DNA of 64,000 nt from Streptococcus pseudopneumoniae (lineage in GTDB: Bacteria; Bacillota; Bacilli; Lactobacillales; Streptococcaceae), in contig NZ_JUQX01000001.1 in NCBI RefSeq assembly GCF_001074565.1, positions 1 to 64,000 on the forward strand, in the 5' to 3' direction. Shown here piece by piece: positions 18,174 through 29,582 of the stretch. Under the pieces are notes generated by a model. That model saw only the letters and a list, made by a program, of their open reading frames with translations. It did not search any database and was not told the DNA's origin. Every line of letters begins with the position of its first letter. Position 1 is the first letter of the stretch. Position numbers and translations under genes: made by a program.

Positions 18174-19679
18174 TTAGCGTACTGTACGGATACGCATTGT
18201 GTTTGTACGAGCAGCTTCTCCAAGTGGCACACCTGCAACGATAACGATATCGTCGCCAGATTCAACCAAGCCTTGTTCAACTGCAATCTTTTCAGCAAGA
18301 TCAAACATATCGTCAGTATTTGAAGGACGTTCAGTTGTTACTGGAATAACACCCCAGTTCAACATCAATCCACGTTCAGTCAATTCATCGAAAGTGATTG
18401 CCAAAATGTCAGCATTTGGACGGTATTTAGAAATCAAACGTGCTGTGTGACCAGTCTTAGTAAGGGTAACAACCAATTTGATGTTCATTGAGTTAGTAGC
18501 ATCTTTAACAGCTGAAGCCATAACTTCTGTCTTAGAGTTACGCTCGAATGAATCTGAGTTCAAACGACCATATTCATTAAGAAGAGTTTGAGCGTTCTTG
18601 TCGATTGTAGCCATTGTTGTTACTGATTCAAGTGGGTATTTACCGTTTGCAGACTCTCCTGAAAGCATTGTTGCGTCAGTTCCGTCGATAACAGCATTGA
18701 ATACGTCTGATACTTCTGAACGAGTTGCACGTGGTTTCTCAGTCATTGTTTCAAGCATGTTTGTTGCAGTGATAACAACTTTACCAGCAGCATTCACTTT
18801 AGTAATGATCATTTTTTGGTAAACTGGAACCATTTCGAATGGTACTTCGATACCCATGTCACCACGAGCGATCATGATACCATCAGCAGCTTCGATGATC
18901 TCATCCAAGTTATCGATACCTTGTTGGTTTTCGATTTTCGCGAACAATTGAACATGTCCGTTTCCAGTTTCTTCACAGATTGCACGAACTTCATTCACGT
19001 CTTTAGCAGTACGTACAAATGAGATCGCGATGAAGTTGATACCTTGCTCAAGACCGAAGCGGATATCGTCGTTATCACGTTCAGCAAGAGCTGGGAAAGG
19101 AATTTTAGTGTTAGGGATGTTTACACCTTTTTGTTTTGCAACAACGCCATCATTCTCAACTACAACTTCAAATTCACGGGTTGCATCGTCTTTAGCGAAA
19201 ACACGAAGACCAAGTTTACCATCGTCAACCAAAACTTGGTGACCAACTTCAACGTCATCATAGATATCAAGAGCGCCAGCAACGTTCAAAGCAATCACAT
19301 CGCGAGTTGATTTGATTCCTTGTTTGGTTGCAACACGGATTTTTTCACCAGTTTTGTAAGAGTACTCTTTTGCGTCACCTTCAAACAATTCTGTACGGAT
19401 TTCAGGTCCTTTAGTATCAAGAAGGAAACCAACTTTTTTACCTGCAAGTTTTTCAGCAAGTTTAACAGTTGCCATACGCTCACCTTGTTCTTGGTGGTCA
19501 CCGTGAGAGAAGTTGAAACGGAAAGTGTTTGCTCCAGCTTCAATCAGCTGAGCGATATTTTTAGCTGAAGCTTCAACGTCAAGTTTTTCTCCCCAGTATC
19601 CGTCATCACCGAATTTTTTACCACCACGGATTTCTACCGCAGGACCCAAGGTTGCAACGATTTTTACACGTTTGTTCAT
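18174..19679 (-). CDS. pyk: Pyruvate kinase
   Basis: Final ATP-producing step of glycolysis. Barrel motifs are visible: FRFNFSHGDH, LLDTKGPEIR, FAKIENQQG (catalytic Lys), GIMIARGDMGIE and MLSGESANG. The allosteric C-domain is present, and the extra PEP-utiliser domain seen in bacilli is absent; 501 aa is normal for streptococci. It lies 67 nt behind pfkA, with AAGGAG before the ATG. Confidence 0.98.
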   Translation of the reverse strand: MNKRVKIVATLGPAVEIRGGKKFGDDGYWGEKLDVEASAKNIAQLIEAGANTFRFNFSHGDHQEQGERMATVKLAEKLAGKKVGFLLDTKGPEIRTELFEGDAKEYSYKTGEKIRVATKQGIKSTRDVIALNVAGALDIYDDVEVGHQVLVDDGKLGLRVFAKDDATREFEVVVENDGVVAKQKGVNIPNTKIPFPALAERDNDDIRFGLEQGINFIAISFVRTAKDVNEVRAICEETGNGHVQLFAKIENQQGIDNLDEIIEAADGIMIARGDMGIEVPFEMVPVYQKMIITKVNAAGKVVITATNMLETMTEKPRATRSEVSDVFNAVIDGTDATMLSGESANGKYPLESVTTMATIDKNAQTLLNEYGRLNSDSFERNSKTEVMASAVKDATNSMNIKLVVTLTKTGHTARLISKYRPNADILAITFDELTERGLMLNWGVIPVTTERPSNTDDMFDLAEKIAVEQGLVESGDDIVIVAGVPLGEAARTNTMRIRTVR

Positions 19680-19707
19680 GATTTTTTGTGACTCCTTTAT
19701 ATAATTC

Positions 19708-19721
19708 GACCTTTTAAGGTC
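19708..19721. repeat. Perfect 14-bp palindrome in the pfkA-pyk gap
   Basis: GACCTT-TT-AAGGTC, about 30 nt before the pyk start. No T-run follows on the minus strand, so it is unlikely to stop transcription. It could be an RNA-processing or mRNA-stabilising hairpin separating pfkA from pyk levels; this is speculative. Confidence 0.4.
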
Positions 19722-19746
19722 ATGTTACCAAATTAATGAAAGTTGA

Positions 19747-20775
<1,029 letters not shown>

Positions 20776-20790
20776 TTAACATTCTTACTG

Positions 20791-20799
20791 ATTATACCA
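20791..20799 (-). promoter_or_regulatory. pfkA-pyk promoter
   Basis: Extended -10 TGGTATAAT on the minus strand, about 37 nt from the ATG, with AAAGGAG between. No convincing CcpA site is seen. Confidence 0.6.
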
Positions 20800-20834
20800 C
20801 ATTTAATTGGAAAATTCTTCTATTTTCCGTATTT

Positions 20835-23800
20835 TTAGCGATAAATCGTTTTCATAACAATTCCCTCTAATTTTTCCTGTAAAACTAGGTCTTTTTTTAC
20901 AAAATGTTGGGAGGAAACAATTGTCTTTTCTTCCTCAACATACCTGATAATAACAGGAATAGAGCCTTTATGTTGTTCTAAGATGGTAGAAATTTCTTTA
21001 TCCTTGTCGTGGTTTTTAACTTGAATCCAGAATCGTTCCGCCACTGCTTCTTTCAAATCTTGTGCAATCATTTGCAGACGACCATCTCGGGATTGAACTT
21101 TGCCATTGATGTAGTAGAATTTCCCTTCAGATAAGATGGAAGCGAATCTTCGATACTGATCTGAAAATACAGTCACATCCAGTCTAGACTTACTGTCATG
21201 AACCTGTAGAAAGGCCATACTCTCGCCTTTCTTAGTTCGAATGACTTTTATTTTTTGCACTTCAACTAGAAGGGTTACATGACTCCCTTCAGTGAGAGTA
21301 GCAATGGGCGTTGTCGGATAAAGGGCTTGTTTTGCAAGTGTTTGTAAAGGATGAGCACTGATACCAACCCCGATTAGTTCCTGCTCCTTGTAAAATTTCT
21401 CTGCTTCCGTAAAATCATCCGCCTCAGTCCAACTATAGCTTGCATCTGCAAAGAGACCACCCAACTCCTCAACAAAAACAAATAGGTTGGGAAGGTTCAC
21501 TAGGATTTTCTGGCGGTTCTTGTCAAAATAATCAAAGAGCCCCAGTTCAACCAAAGGAGACAAAAGCGATAGTTTCTTGTAATTCTTAGGCAGACGTGAG
21601 ACGAAATCTTCAATACTTGAGAAGGGACGGTTTTCAATAACCCAATAAGAAAAATCTCTTGGCATCCCTTTAATGGCTTTCAAACCAAGATAGATTGTCT
21701 TCTGGGTGATTTTATCATGATAGGGAATGCTGTTAATGGCTAAAGGCGCTACATCAAATCCCATCTGCAGAGCATCTACAATGTAATCACTGCTCGAATA
21801 ATTCAACATGACTTGAAAGAAAATAGCAGGATAATGAGTTTTAAAATAAGCAAGTTGGAATGCCAGTGCTGAGTAGGCATAGGCGTGGGATCTATTAAAC
21901 CCATAGCCTGCAAACTTTTCCATCACGGCAAATACTTGATTAGCTTTTTCTTCCGAATGACCGAGTTTGACTGCACCAGTGATAAAATCTTCCTTCATCA
22001 AATGCATCTCTTTAGCATTTTTCTTACCCATGGCTCGTCTGAGAATATCGGCTTTACCAAGGCTGAAGCCTCCAAAGCGCTGAGCTACCTGCATGACTTG
22101 CTCCTGATAGAGCATAATACCATAGGTTGATGACAGAATGTCTTCCAAGGCAGGATCCAGCACTGTCACCTTTTCTTTGCCATGCTTTCGAGCTACAAAG
22201 TTATCGATATAATCACTAGCACCTGGTCTATTGAGGGATGTCGTTGCTACCACTTCTTCGAAGACTTGTGGTTTGACCCGTTTCAAGAGTCGAATGGCGC
22301 CTGGTTGTTCAAATTGGAAAATACCTTTCGTATTTCCAGCTGCAAAGAGGGCTAAAGTTTCACTGTCTTCCAGATCAATCTCTTCGATTTTTAGATGAAC
22401 ACCCTCTGACTCCGCAAGCAATTCCTGCATTTTTTGGACGAAAGTCAGGTTACGTAAACCGAGGAAATCCATTTTTAGAAGTCCATTGGCTTCAACACCA
22501 TGAGCATCATACTGGGTGATCAGCATATCCTCACCATATTTTAGCGGAATGTAGTCCGTCAAGTCTTGGTCACTCATAACGACTCCAGCCGCATGGATAG
22601 AGGTTTGACGAGGATAACCTTCGATCTTACGAGCAATCTCAAAAGCTTTTTGGTATTCAATCTTGCTATTGATGACCTGTCTAAATTGCAAATTCTTTTC
22701 ATAGGCCGTCGTTAGCGTATCTCGGAAACTGATTTTTTTCGTAATATTTGTTAATTCGTACTCTGGAACGCCATAACGTTTGAAAACATCACGAGTTGCC
22801 TGTTTGGCTCCAAAGGTCGAATAAGTGACAATCTGCGCCACATGTTGACTGCCATACCGATCACGAACATAACGAATGAACTCTGGTCTATAAAGGTCAG
22901 GAATGTCAATATCAATATCAGGCATGGTGTACCGCTCACGATTTAAAAAGCGCTCGAAAATCAAGTTCTTCTCAACCGGATCAATCCCTGTGATGTCAAG
23001 TGAGTAGGCGACCAAACTACCCACAGCAGAACCGCGCCCCATTCCCATATAGTAGCCTTGGGAACGTCCAAAACGCAACAAATCCCAAACAACTAGAAAA
23101 TAGTCATCAAAGCCCATATCATGAATAACAGCCAACTCTTCATTTAGCCGCTCTTGATAAAGAACTGAGGTTAACCCCTTGGCTATCAAGCCTTGCTCAG
23201 CCCTCTCTCTAAGTTCTTCTACTGCAGGCCTTTCAGGATTAAAGCGAGGGAGTTTTAAGCTTGGATCAAGTTGGTAGCTAACATTCTCTATCAAATCTTG
23301 AAGATTGGCAAGTGCCTGAGGAAAGCGATTTTTAAATCTTGCTTCTAAGTCTGAGGCTGGTAGAAAGATCCCTTGCTGTGAATGCACATCCACTTCTCTC
23401 AGACTGACATTATCCTTAACTGCCGACAAAATCTGCAAAACCTGTAGATCTTCTTTCTCAAAAGAGTTAACCTGATAGAAGGGAAGAATAGGTTTCGTAA
23501 AGACTTCTTGAGGAGTATCGGGACTAACCCCAATAAAATAATCATGACCCAAATCCAGCTGATCGATTCCATCAAAATAAAGAACAATAACAGCAACATC
23601 CTCAAGGTGACTGGTAAAGTCAGACCAATTTTTTCGTCCAGTCATTTTTAAAGTGGATAACTTCATCAACTCTTGATACCCTTTAGTAGATAGAGCTAGA
23701 AAACGGAAAGAGATCGCCTTTTCGTCTATAATCAAGGTCATTTCAAGACCAATTAAAGGTTGGATTCCATATTTTCGAGTCACCTCTAAAAAATGATAAG

Positions 23801-23936
23801 CCCCATAGAGATTATCCACATCCATGATAGCAAGGTGAGAATAGCCGTACTCTTTAGCCGTTTGTACATATTTTTCAATCGAAACCACACTTTCCATAAA
23901 ACTGTAAACAGTCTTGGTATCGAGCTGTGCAATCAT
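20835..23936 (-). CDS. dnaE: DNA polymerase III alpha subunit DnaE
   Basis: The DnaE-type C-family polymerase that in low-GC Gram-positives works beside PolC, extending RNA primers on the lagging strand. An N-terminal PHP domain (SHLAIMDVDNLYGAY) is followed by palm catalytic aspartates in PDIDIDIPD, the finger and tau-binding regions, and a C-terminal OB fold (about 880-960). At 1033 aa it is the short Firmicute form. AAGGAGG precedes the ATG. Confidence 0.97.
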   Translation of the reverse strand: MIAQLDTKTVYSFMESVVSIEKYVQTAKEYGYSHLAIMDVDNLYGAYHFLEVTRKYGIQPLIGLEMTLIIDEKAISFRFLALSTKGYQELMKLSTLKMTGRKNWSDFTSHLEDVAVIVLYFDGIDQLDLGHDYFIGVSPDTPQEVFTKPILPFYQVNSFEKEDLQVLQILSAVKDNVSLREVDVHSQQGIFLPASDLEARFKNRFPQALANLQDLIENVSYQLDPSLKLPRFNPERPAVEELRERAEQGLIAKGLTSVLYQERLNEELAVIHDMGFDDYFLVVWDLLRFGRSQGYYMGMGRGSAVGSLVAYSLDITGIDPVEKNLIFERFLNRERYTMPDIDIDIPDLYRPEFIRYVRDRYGSQHVAQIVTYSTFGAKQATRDVFKRYGVPEYELTNITKKISFRDTLTTAYEKNLQFRQVINSKIEYQKAFEIARKIEGYPRQTSIHAAGVVMSDQDLTDYIPLKYGEDMLITQYDAHGVEANGLLKMDFLGLRNLTFVQKMQELLAESEGVHLKIEEIDLEDSETLALFAAGNTKGIFQFEQPGAIRLLKRVKPQVFEEVVATTSLNRPGASDYIDNFVARKHGKEKVTVLDPALEDILSSTYGIMLYQEQVMQVAQRFGGFSLGKADILRRAMGKKNAKEMHLMKEDFITGAVKLGHSEEKANQVFAVMEKFAGYGFNRSHAYAYSALAFQLAYFKTHYPAIFFQVMLNYSSSDYIVDALQMGFDVAPLAINSIPYHDKITQKTIYLGLKAIKGMPRDFSYWVIENRPFSSIEDFVSRLPKNYKKLSLLSPLVELGLFDYFDKNRQKILVNLPNLFVFVEELGGLFADASYSWTEADDFTEAEKFYKEQELIGVGISAHPLQTLAKQALYPTTPIATLTEGSHVTLLVEVQKIKVIRTKKGESMAFLQVHDSKSRLDVTVFSDQYRRFASILSEGKFYYINGKVQSRDGRLQMIAQDLKEAVAERFWIQVKNHDKDKEISTILEQHKGSIPVIIRYVEEEKTIVSSQHFVKKDLVLQEKLEGIVMKTIYR

Positions 23937-23967
23937 TCCATCTCCTCCTTGCTTTAAATATAGTACT

Positions 23968-23976
23968 ATTATACCA
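23968..23976 (-). promoter_or_regulatory. dnaE promoter
   Basis: TGGTATAAT on the minus strand, hexamer at 23973-23968. The rest of the dnaE-pepX gap (23977-24305) is very AT-rich. The only thing resembling coding is about 22 codons on the minus strand ending in TAA near 24000 (charged, KDEQLKKFKEVLKERV), preceded at once by a stop. I treat it as a possible gene remnant, not a gene. Confidence 0.55.
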
Positions 23977-24309
23977 TTTTAAGTTCCATAATGAACTGGC
24001 TTAGACTCTTTCTTTCAAAACCTCTTTGAATTTTTTTAACTGTTCATCCTTTATGTTTCTTGAAAATGAAAATTAAGAAGAATAAAATATCTATATCTTA
24101 TAATATTTTTAATAGTAATTTTGGACGTTTTTATGCTAAGTGACGAATATTGAAATAATATCCCTTATGCAAATTTACATATAAATATCTTTAAGGTGGC
24201 TTTTAATTAGAAGATTTATTCAATATTTTATAATAACTTGCTTAAAGTTCATTCCTATTTTTAAAATTTATTTCAATTGAGTTTATTTATTCCATTTTTC
24301 CTCTTTTTT

Positions 24310-24318
24310 TGATATAAT
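24310..24318 (+). promoter_or_regulatory. pepX promoter
   Basis: TGATATAAT (hexamer 24313-24318), about 28 nt from the start codon, with AAAGGAG between. Confidence 0.6.
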
Positions 24319-24345
24319 AAATTTATCACTTCAAAGGAGAGCGCC

Positions 24346-26628
24346 ATGCGTTTTAATCAAATCAGCTACTTGCCCACTCCTCGTTCTCAACTATTAGATG
24401 AATTAGAGAGTCTTGGCTTGAAGCTATCATCTAAACTGCCTATAAAAAGACAGTTTGAAGACTTCATTCGTTGGAGTTTCTTCACTTATACTAATACCGA
24501 TTATGCTCTATCTACCCTAGCTGCAGATAGAGAAACGGATCTACTAACCTTCTTTCAGTCTGATAAAGAGCTGACAGCTGATATTTTCTATACCGTAGTT
24601 TTTCAACTTTTAGGCTTCAATTATCTTATTGATTTTGAGGATGCTGAACAATTCCGTAAAGAAACTGGATTTCCTATTATTTATGGAGATTTGATTGAAA
24701 ATCTCTACCATTTGCTCAACACTCGAACCAAAAAGGGAAATACACTCATCGACCAGCTTGTTGGTGATGGACTTATTGCAGAAGACAATCACTACCACTA
24801 CTTTAACGGTAAGAGCTTGGCAACCTTTTCTAGTCACGATGTCATTCGTGAAGTTGTTTATGTAGAGAGTCGTGTGGATACTGATAAAGACAGACTCCCT
24901 GATTTAGTCAAAGTCAGCGTTATTCGTCCTCGCTATGATGGACAAATCCCTGCTCTTATGACTGCAAGTCCTTATCACCAAGGGACCAACGACAAAGCCA
25001 GCGACAAGGCTCTCTACAAGATGGAAGGAGACTTGGAGGTCAAACCTGCCCATATTATTGAACTTGAGAAGCCTGAGGTTGATTTTGTCGAGCCTCTTGG
25101 TCAAGCCGAACTCGTCTCTGAGTCAGAAGAAAAGCTAACTCACATCAATAGCTCATACACTCTCAACGATTACTTCCTCCCAAGAGGATTTGCCAATCTT
25201 TATGTGTCTGGTGTTGGCACCAAGGATTCCCAAGGTCTGATGACTAACGGTGACTACCAGCAGATTGAAGCCTATAAAAATGTGATTGACTGGCTTAATG
25301 GTCGTTGCCGTGCTTTCACGGATCACACACGCAAACGTCAAGTCAAGGCTGACTGGTCAAACGGTAAAGTCGCAACGACAGGAATTTCCTATCTAGGGAC
25401 CATGTCCAATGGACTTGCGACCACTGGTGTTGATGGCTTAGAAGTGATTATCGCAGAAGCAGGAATTTCTTCTTGGTACAACTACTATCGTGAAAATGGT
25501 CTGGTAACCAGTCCTGGAGGTTATCCAGGTGAGGATTTTGACTCACTTGCTGAATTGACCTACTCCCGCAATCTCTTAGCCGGTGACTATATCCGTGCTA
25601 ATGAGGCCCACAAAGCGGATTTAGAAAAGGTAAAAGAACAATTAGATCGCAAGACTGGTGACTACAATCAGTTTTGGCATGACCGCAACTATCTACTCAA
25701 TGCCCACAAGGTTAAAGCTGAGGTAGTCTTTACGCATGGTTCTCAGGATTGGAACGTCAAACCACTTCATGTTTACCAGATGTTTCATGCTCTTCCAGCT
25801 CATATCAATAAGCACCTCTTTTTCCATCATGGTGCCCACGTTTATATGAATAACTGGCAGTCCATTGACTTCCGCGAGTCCATGAATGCCTTGTTGAGTA
25901 AGAAATTGTTAGGACTTGCAACAGACTATCAACTTCCGACTGTTATCTGGCAGGACAATACCGAACCGCAAACATGGCAGAGTCTTGATGACTTTGGCAA
26001 GCAAGATGAACTGCATACCTTCTCTCTTGGAACTGAAGAAAAAGTGATTCAGAACCACTATGAACAAGAAGATTTTGAGCGTTATGGCAAGACTTACCAG
26101 ACCTTCAACACAGAACTTTACCAAGGAAAAGCCAATCAGATCACCATTGACATTCCAGTAAGTCAAGACATTCATTTAAATGGTCGAGTCGAGCTGAAAC
26201 TTCGTGTCAAATCAAGTACAAACAAGGGGCTCTTATCAGCCCAACTGCTCGAACTTGGGCAAAAGAAATATCTACAGCCTTATCCAGCTGTTTTAAGCGC
26301 TAGAACCATTGACAACGGTCGCTACCACATGCTTGAAAATCTCTGCGAACTGCCATTCAATCCAAGTGCCCAACGTGTCATCACTAAAGGCTACCTCAAT
26401 CTTCAAAATAGAAAAGATTTACTCTTAGTAGAGGATATCACTACGGATGAATGGATGGAGCTGCAATTTGAACTGCAACCAACTATTTACAAGTTAAAAA
26501 AAGGAGATTCTCTCCGTTTGGTTCTCTACACGACTGACTTTGAGATTACAATTCGAGATAATACAGACTATCACCTGACTGTCGATCTTGAACAGTCTAC
26601 TCTCATTCTACCATGTCAAAAGGTATAA
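24346..26628 (+). CDS. pepX: X-prolyl dipeptidyl aminopeptidase PepX
   Basis: Cytoplasmic S15-family serine peptidase that releases X-Pro dipeptides during peptide utilisation. An N-terminal helical dimerisation domain (1-150) precedes an alpha/beta-hydrolase core with the nucleophile in [11 protein letters not shown] (about residue 350), Asp in HGSQDWNVK and His in [11 protein letters not shown]-terminal jelly-roll domain completes the protein (about 560-760). The length of 760 aa is typical. A decayed copy of its 3' end follows directly. Confidence 0.97.
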   Translation: MRFNQISYLPTPRSQLLDELESLGLKLSSKLPIKRQFEDFIRWSFFTYTNTDYALSTLAADRETDLLTFFQSDKELTADIFYTVVFQLLGFNYLIDFEDAEQFRKETGFPIIYGDLIENLYHLLNTRTKKGNTLIDQLVGDGLIAEDNHYHYFNGKSLATFSSHDVIREVVYVESRVDTDKDRLPDLVKVSVIRPRYDGQIPALMTASPYHQGTNDKASDKALYKMEGDLEVKPAHIIELEKPEVDFVEPLGQAELVSESEEKLTHINSSYTLNDYFLPRGFANLYVSGVGTKDSQGLMTNGDYQQIEAYKNVIDWLNGRCRAFTDHTRKRQVKADWSNGKVATTGISYLGTMSNGLATTGVDGLEVIIAEAGISSWYNYYRENGLVTSPGGYPGEDFDSLAELTYSRNLLAGDYIRANEAHKADLEKVKEQLDRKTGDYNQFWHDRNYLLNAHKVKAEVVFTHGSQDWNVKPLHVYQMFHALPAHINKHLFFHHGAHVYMNNWQSIDFRESMNALLSKKLLGLATDYQLPTVIWQDNTEPQTWQSLDDFGKQDELHTFSLGTEEKVIQNHYEQEDFERYGKTYQTFNTELYQGKANQITIDIPVSQDIHLNGRVELKLRVKSSTNKGLLSAQLLELGQKKYLQPYPAVLSARTIDNGRYHMLENLCELPFNPSAQRVITKGYLNLQNRKDLLLVEDITTDEWMELQFELQPTIYKLKKGDSLRLVLYTTDFEITIRDNTDYHLTVDLEQSTLILPCQKV

Positions 26629-26644
26629 CATCCCAGACTTTCAA

Positions 26645-27139
26645 TATGGAAATATTCCAAGGAAAAGGCAGTCAAATTATCCATTGAACTTCCTATAACC
26701 AAGGATTTCCACTTGAACAGTCCAACTAAACATAAACTTCGTATCAAATCCAGTTCAAATAAGAGCTTTTTATAAGCCTCTAGATGAACCTTGGACAAAA
26801 GATACTTCCTCTAACCAACATGTGTAACCATTTATCATACACGCTACTAGACCACATGTTGGAAAATCTCTGTGAATTGACATTTAGAGTAAATTCACAA
26901 CAAGCCGTGACAAAATGCTAACCTAATTGAATGATTTACTGTCATTAAAGAACATCAATGGTTATGAACGGATTGATACCCAGTTTATCTGCACCCAACT
27001 AGTGACAAGTTAAAAGATGGAGAATCTCTCCGTCTAGTTCTTTATACTACTGACTTTGACATCATCATACGTGACAATACCGCCTACCACCCGACTGACG
27101 TTTTCGTTCAGTCCACGCTTACTGTACCTTTTAAAAGGA
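26645..27139 (+). pseudogene. Decayed duplicate of the pepX 3' end
   Basis: This stretch is collinear with about the last 510 bases of pepX (26115-26625). Shared blocks include CCAAGGAAAAG at both starts, ACTTCGT-TCAAATC further in, the ATGTTGGAAAATCTCTGTGAA block against ATGCTTGAAAATCTCTGCGAA, and a well-conserved end (GAGAATCTCTCCGTCTAGTT against GAGATTCTCTCCGTTTGGTT, then ACTGACTTTGA). Stop codons and small gaps break every frame. It is a dead remnant of a tandem or imported second pepX, ending just before the ArgR-type gene. Confidence 0.85.
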
Positions 27140-27150
27140 GTACTTACTTT

Positions 27151-27621
27151 ATGAACAAATCAGAACATCGACACCAACTTATCCGCGCCCTCGTTTCAAA
27201 AAATAAAATTCATACCCAAGCAGAATTACAAACCTTGCTAGCTGAGAATGATATCCAAGTCACACAAGCAACCTTATCTCGTGATATCAAGACTATGAAC
27301 CTTTCGAAAGTTCGGGAAGAAGATCAGTCCTACTATGTACTAAATACTGGTTCTATTTCTAAATGGGAGAAACGTTTGGAAAACTATATGGAAGATGCTC
27401 TTGTCATGTTACGTCCTGTCCAACACCAAGTCATTCTAAAGACTCTTCCAGGTTTGGCTCAGTCTTTTGGAGCTGTCATTGATGCCCTAGATTTCAACGA
27501 AGTTGTTGCTACACTATGCGGAGACGATGTCTGCATGATCATCTGTGAAGATGCTACAAAAGCTCAAGCATGTTTTGAAAATCTTAAAAAATATGCCCCA
27601 CCATTTTTCTTTAGCGAATAA
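27151..27621 (+). CDS. ArgR/AhrC-family transcriptional regulator
   Basis: N-terminal winged helix (residues 1-70; [24 protein letters not shown]) and a C-terminal oligomerisation/arginine-binding domain (about 80-150; [16 protein letters not shown], then [13 protein letters not shown]). Streptococci encode several ArgR paralogues that act in combination on arginine metabolism, and this is the copy next to pepX. AAAGGAG precedes the ATG, and a strong terminator follows. It has no clear promoter of its own apart from the pseudogene region. Confidence 0.92.
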   Translation: MNKSEHRHQLIRALVSKNKIHTQAELQTLLAENDIQVTQATLSRDIKTMNLSKVREEDQSYYVLNTGSISKWEKRLENYMEDALVMLRPVQHQVILKTLPGLAQSFGAVIDALDFNEVVATLCGDDVCMIICEDATKAQACFENLKKYAPPFFFSE

Positions 27622-27625
27622 AACA

Positions 27626-27657
27626 AATCCCGTGATTGAAAATCACGGGATTCTTTT
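27626..27657. terminator. Terminator between the ArgR gene and the obg operon
   Basis: Perfect 12-bp stem AATCCCGTGATT / AATCACGGGATT with a GAA loop and a T-rich tail on the plus strand; the minus strand reads TTTGTTTT. It serves both converging transcripts. Confidence 0.85.
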
Positions 27658-27820
27658 ATTCATTTGAAAGTGTTTCTTCTTTCTTCATACGTGCCAATCG
27701 AAGGGCACGTTTGGGATTGAGACGATTAAACAATTCTTCTAGTTTCTTTTCATTCCATACGTCTGCTGCAGAAACAAAATTTCCATCTGCATCTCGGAAT
27801 GATATCGGTTTATCTCCCAT
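27656..27820 (-). CDS. Small conserved-looking protein behind obg, 54 aa
   Basis: ATG at 27820 with GGAG overlapping the obg stop codon, so translation is coupled; the gap is 9 nt. The protein begins MGDKPISFRDADGNFVSAAD, continues with a DVWNEKKLEELFNRLNP helix and ends in a basic then acidic tail. It is cytoplasmic with no known domain that I can name. The ribosome site, coupling and coding-like composition support a real gene. Confidence 0.75.
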   Translation of the reverse strand: MGDKPISFRDADGNFVSAADVWNEKKLEELFNRLNPKRALRLARMKKEETLSNE

Positions 27821-27829
27821 ATCAATCTC

Positions 27830-29140
27830 CTAGTCTACAAATTCAAACTCAAACTTGCCGATTCGTACCAAGTCTCCATCCTTAGCTCCACGCGCACGAA
27901 GGGCTTCGTCAACCCCCATACCACGTAACTGACGAGCAAACTTCATGACTGACTCATCACGGTCAAAGTTGGTCATATTAAAGAGTTTCATGAGTTTCTC
28001 ACCAGAAAGTACCCATGTCGCATCATCGTCGCGGCTAATTTCAAAGGCTTTTTCTTCCTCGTCAAAGCCGTAGTAAACCTCTTCCTCCATATCAGACTCA
28101 TCATAGAGCAAGAATTCAGGAGTTTTATCTAACAATTCAGCTGTCGCATCCAAAAGGGGTGCCAACCCTTGCTTGGTTAAACCAGAAATAGGGAAGATGG
28201 CTGGTAGTTCTTCAAACTCGTCGTAATTTGCTGCCAATTTCTTCTTGAAGGTTTCAAGATTTTCCTGACTTTCGGGCATGTCCATCTTGTTGGCCACGAT
28301 GATCTGCGGACGCTCCATCAGACGAAGGTTGTAGGATTCTAATTCCTTATTGATAGCAAGGTAGTCCTCATAAGGATCACGCCCTTCGCTAGCCGACATA
28401 TCGATGATATGAAGGATAACTCGAGTGCGTTCAATATGTCGAAGAAACTGAGTTCCCAAGCCAACACCTTGACTAGCCCCCTCAATCAAACCTGGAAGAT
28501 CTGCTACGGCAAAAGATTCACCTGACTGTGTACGGACCATCCCTAGGTTAGGGACAATAGTTGTGAAGTGGTAGGCACCAATCTTTGGTTTGGCTGAAGT
28601 AATAACACTAAGCAAAGTTGATTTCCCGACCGAAGGGAAACCTACCAAACCGACATCCGCCAAGATCTTTAATTCCAGTTGCAACTCACGTTCCTGACCC
28701 GGTTCTCCGTTCTCAGAGATTTCAGGTGCAGGATTTTTTGGTGTTGAAAAGCGTATATTTCCACGACCACCTCGACCGCCATGTGCCACGATAAACTCTT
28801 GGCCATGCTCAATCAAGTCTGTAATGACTTTTCCAGTCTCAGCATCACGTATAGTCGTTCCTTGGGGTACGCGAACACGAAGGTCTTCTGCACCACGTCC
28901 ATGCATTCCTTTGGTCATCCCTTTTTCACCGGATTCGGCCTTGAAATGACGGTTATAGCGGAAATCCATCAAGGTACGCAAGCCTTCGTCTACTACGAAA
29001 ACGACGTTCCCTCCACGTCCACCATCACCACCCCAAGGTCCGCCATTAGGGACATATTTTTCACGGCGAAAGGCAACCATGCCATCACCACCATTACCAG
29101 CCTTGACTTTGATCTTGGCTGTATCTAAAAACATACTCAT
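27830..29140 (-). CDS. obg: Obg/CgtA GTPase
   Basis: Essential ribosome-assembly and stress GTPase. The glycine-rich Obg fold (1-158; [19 protein letters not shown]) is followed by a G-domain with [20 protein letters not shown] and ANKMD, and a C-terminal OCT domain (about 355-436) typical of Gram-positives. It follows the DUF4044 gene after a terminator and precedes a coupled 54-aa gene. The start could be ATG 29140 or ATG 29134. Confidence 0.97.
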   Translation of the reverse strand: MSMFLDTAKIKVKAGNGGDGMVAFRREKYVPNGGPWGGDGGRGGNVVFVVDEGLRTLMDFRYNRHFKAESGEKGMTKGMHGRGAEDLRVRVPQGTTIRDAETGKVITDLIEHGQEFIVAHGGRGGRGNIRFSTPKNPAPEISENGEPGQERELQLELKILADVGLVGFPSVGKSTLLSVITSAKPKIGAYHFTTIVPNLGMVRTQSGESFAVADLPGLIEGASQGVGLGTQFLRHIERTRVILHIIDMSASEGRDPYEDYLAINKELESYNLRLMERPQIIVANKMDMPESQENLETFKKKLAANYDEFEELPAIFPISGLTKQGLAPLLDATAELLDKTPEFLLYDESDMEEEVYYGFDEEEKAFEISRDDDATWVLSGEKLMKLFNMTNFDRDESVMKFARQLRGMGVDEALRARGAKDGDLVRIGKFEFEFVD

Positions 29141-29154
29141 ATTTTTTCTCGCTT

Positions 29155-29179
29155 TAAAAAGGCTGGGAAATCCCAGTCA
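29155..29179 (-). terminator. Terminator behind the DUF4044 gene
   Basis: GACTGGGA-TT-TCCCAGCC followed by TTTTT on the minus strand, ending about 14 nt before the obg start. Confidence 0.8.
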
Positions 29180-29209
29180 TTAGTTATTGTTTCTGTCTAA
29201 ACAACTTGC

Positions 29210-29344
29210 TTAGAATCTGCTAAAAGCTCCAAGCGCCGTTGCAAAGATACCAGCAAGGGTCACAAACAACATGATGAGCACGACAACAAGTGTCACCTTT
29301 TCAAACATTGTTTTTTTACGGTTACCATTATCTCCAAAAGCCAT
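29210..29344 (-). CDS. DUF4044-type small membrane protein, 44 aa
   Basis: MAFGDNGNRKKTMFEKVTL precedes a single hydrophobic helix (VVLIMLFVTLAGIFATALGA) and a short tail. GGAG lies 7 nt before the ATG. Small proteins of this shape are annotated as DUF4044 throughout streptococci. It lies 29 nt behind the PspC-domain gene, in the same transcription unit as the glycolipid synthases. Confidence 0.8.
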   Translation of the reverse strand: MAFGDNGNRKKTMFEKVTLVVVLIMLFVTLAGIFATALGAFSRF

Positions 29345-29373
29345 AACTTCTCCTTTTTCTATATAATTCTAAT

Positions 29374-29562
29374 TTAATAGTCTGTCGAAACCGGTGCAAC
29401 CACCCATAAAATGATGTAAGCAAGGATTCCTGCTCCATAACAAAATGCAAGAACACCCCAAACAACACGAACAATTGTTGGGTCAATATCAAAATAATGG
29501 GCAACTCCTGCACAGACTCCACCAATTATTTGGTTTTTTCCACTTCGCATTAATTTTTTCAT
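29374..29562 (-). CDS. PspC-domain small membrane protein, 62 aa
   Basis: PspC-type domain (IIGGVCAGVAHYFDIDPTIV) followed by a helix (WGVLAFCYGAGILAYIILWV). PspC-domain proteins are associated with envelope-stress responses. It follows the glucosyl-DAG synthase by 20 nt, which fits a membrane-homeostasis cluster. The role here is inferred. Confidence 0.85.
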   Translation of the reverse strand: MKKLMRSGKNQIIGGVCAGVAHYFDIDPTIVRVVWGVLAFCYGAGILAYIILWVVAPVSTDY

Positions 29563-29582
29563 AGTATTTTCCTCTTATTCTA

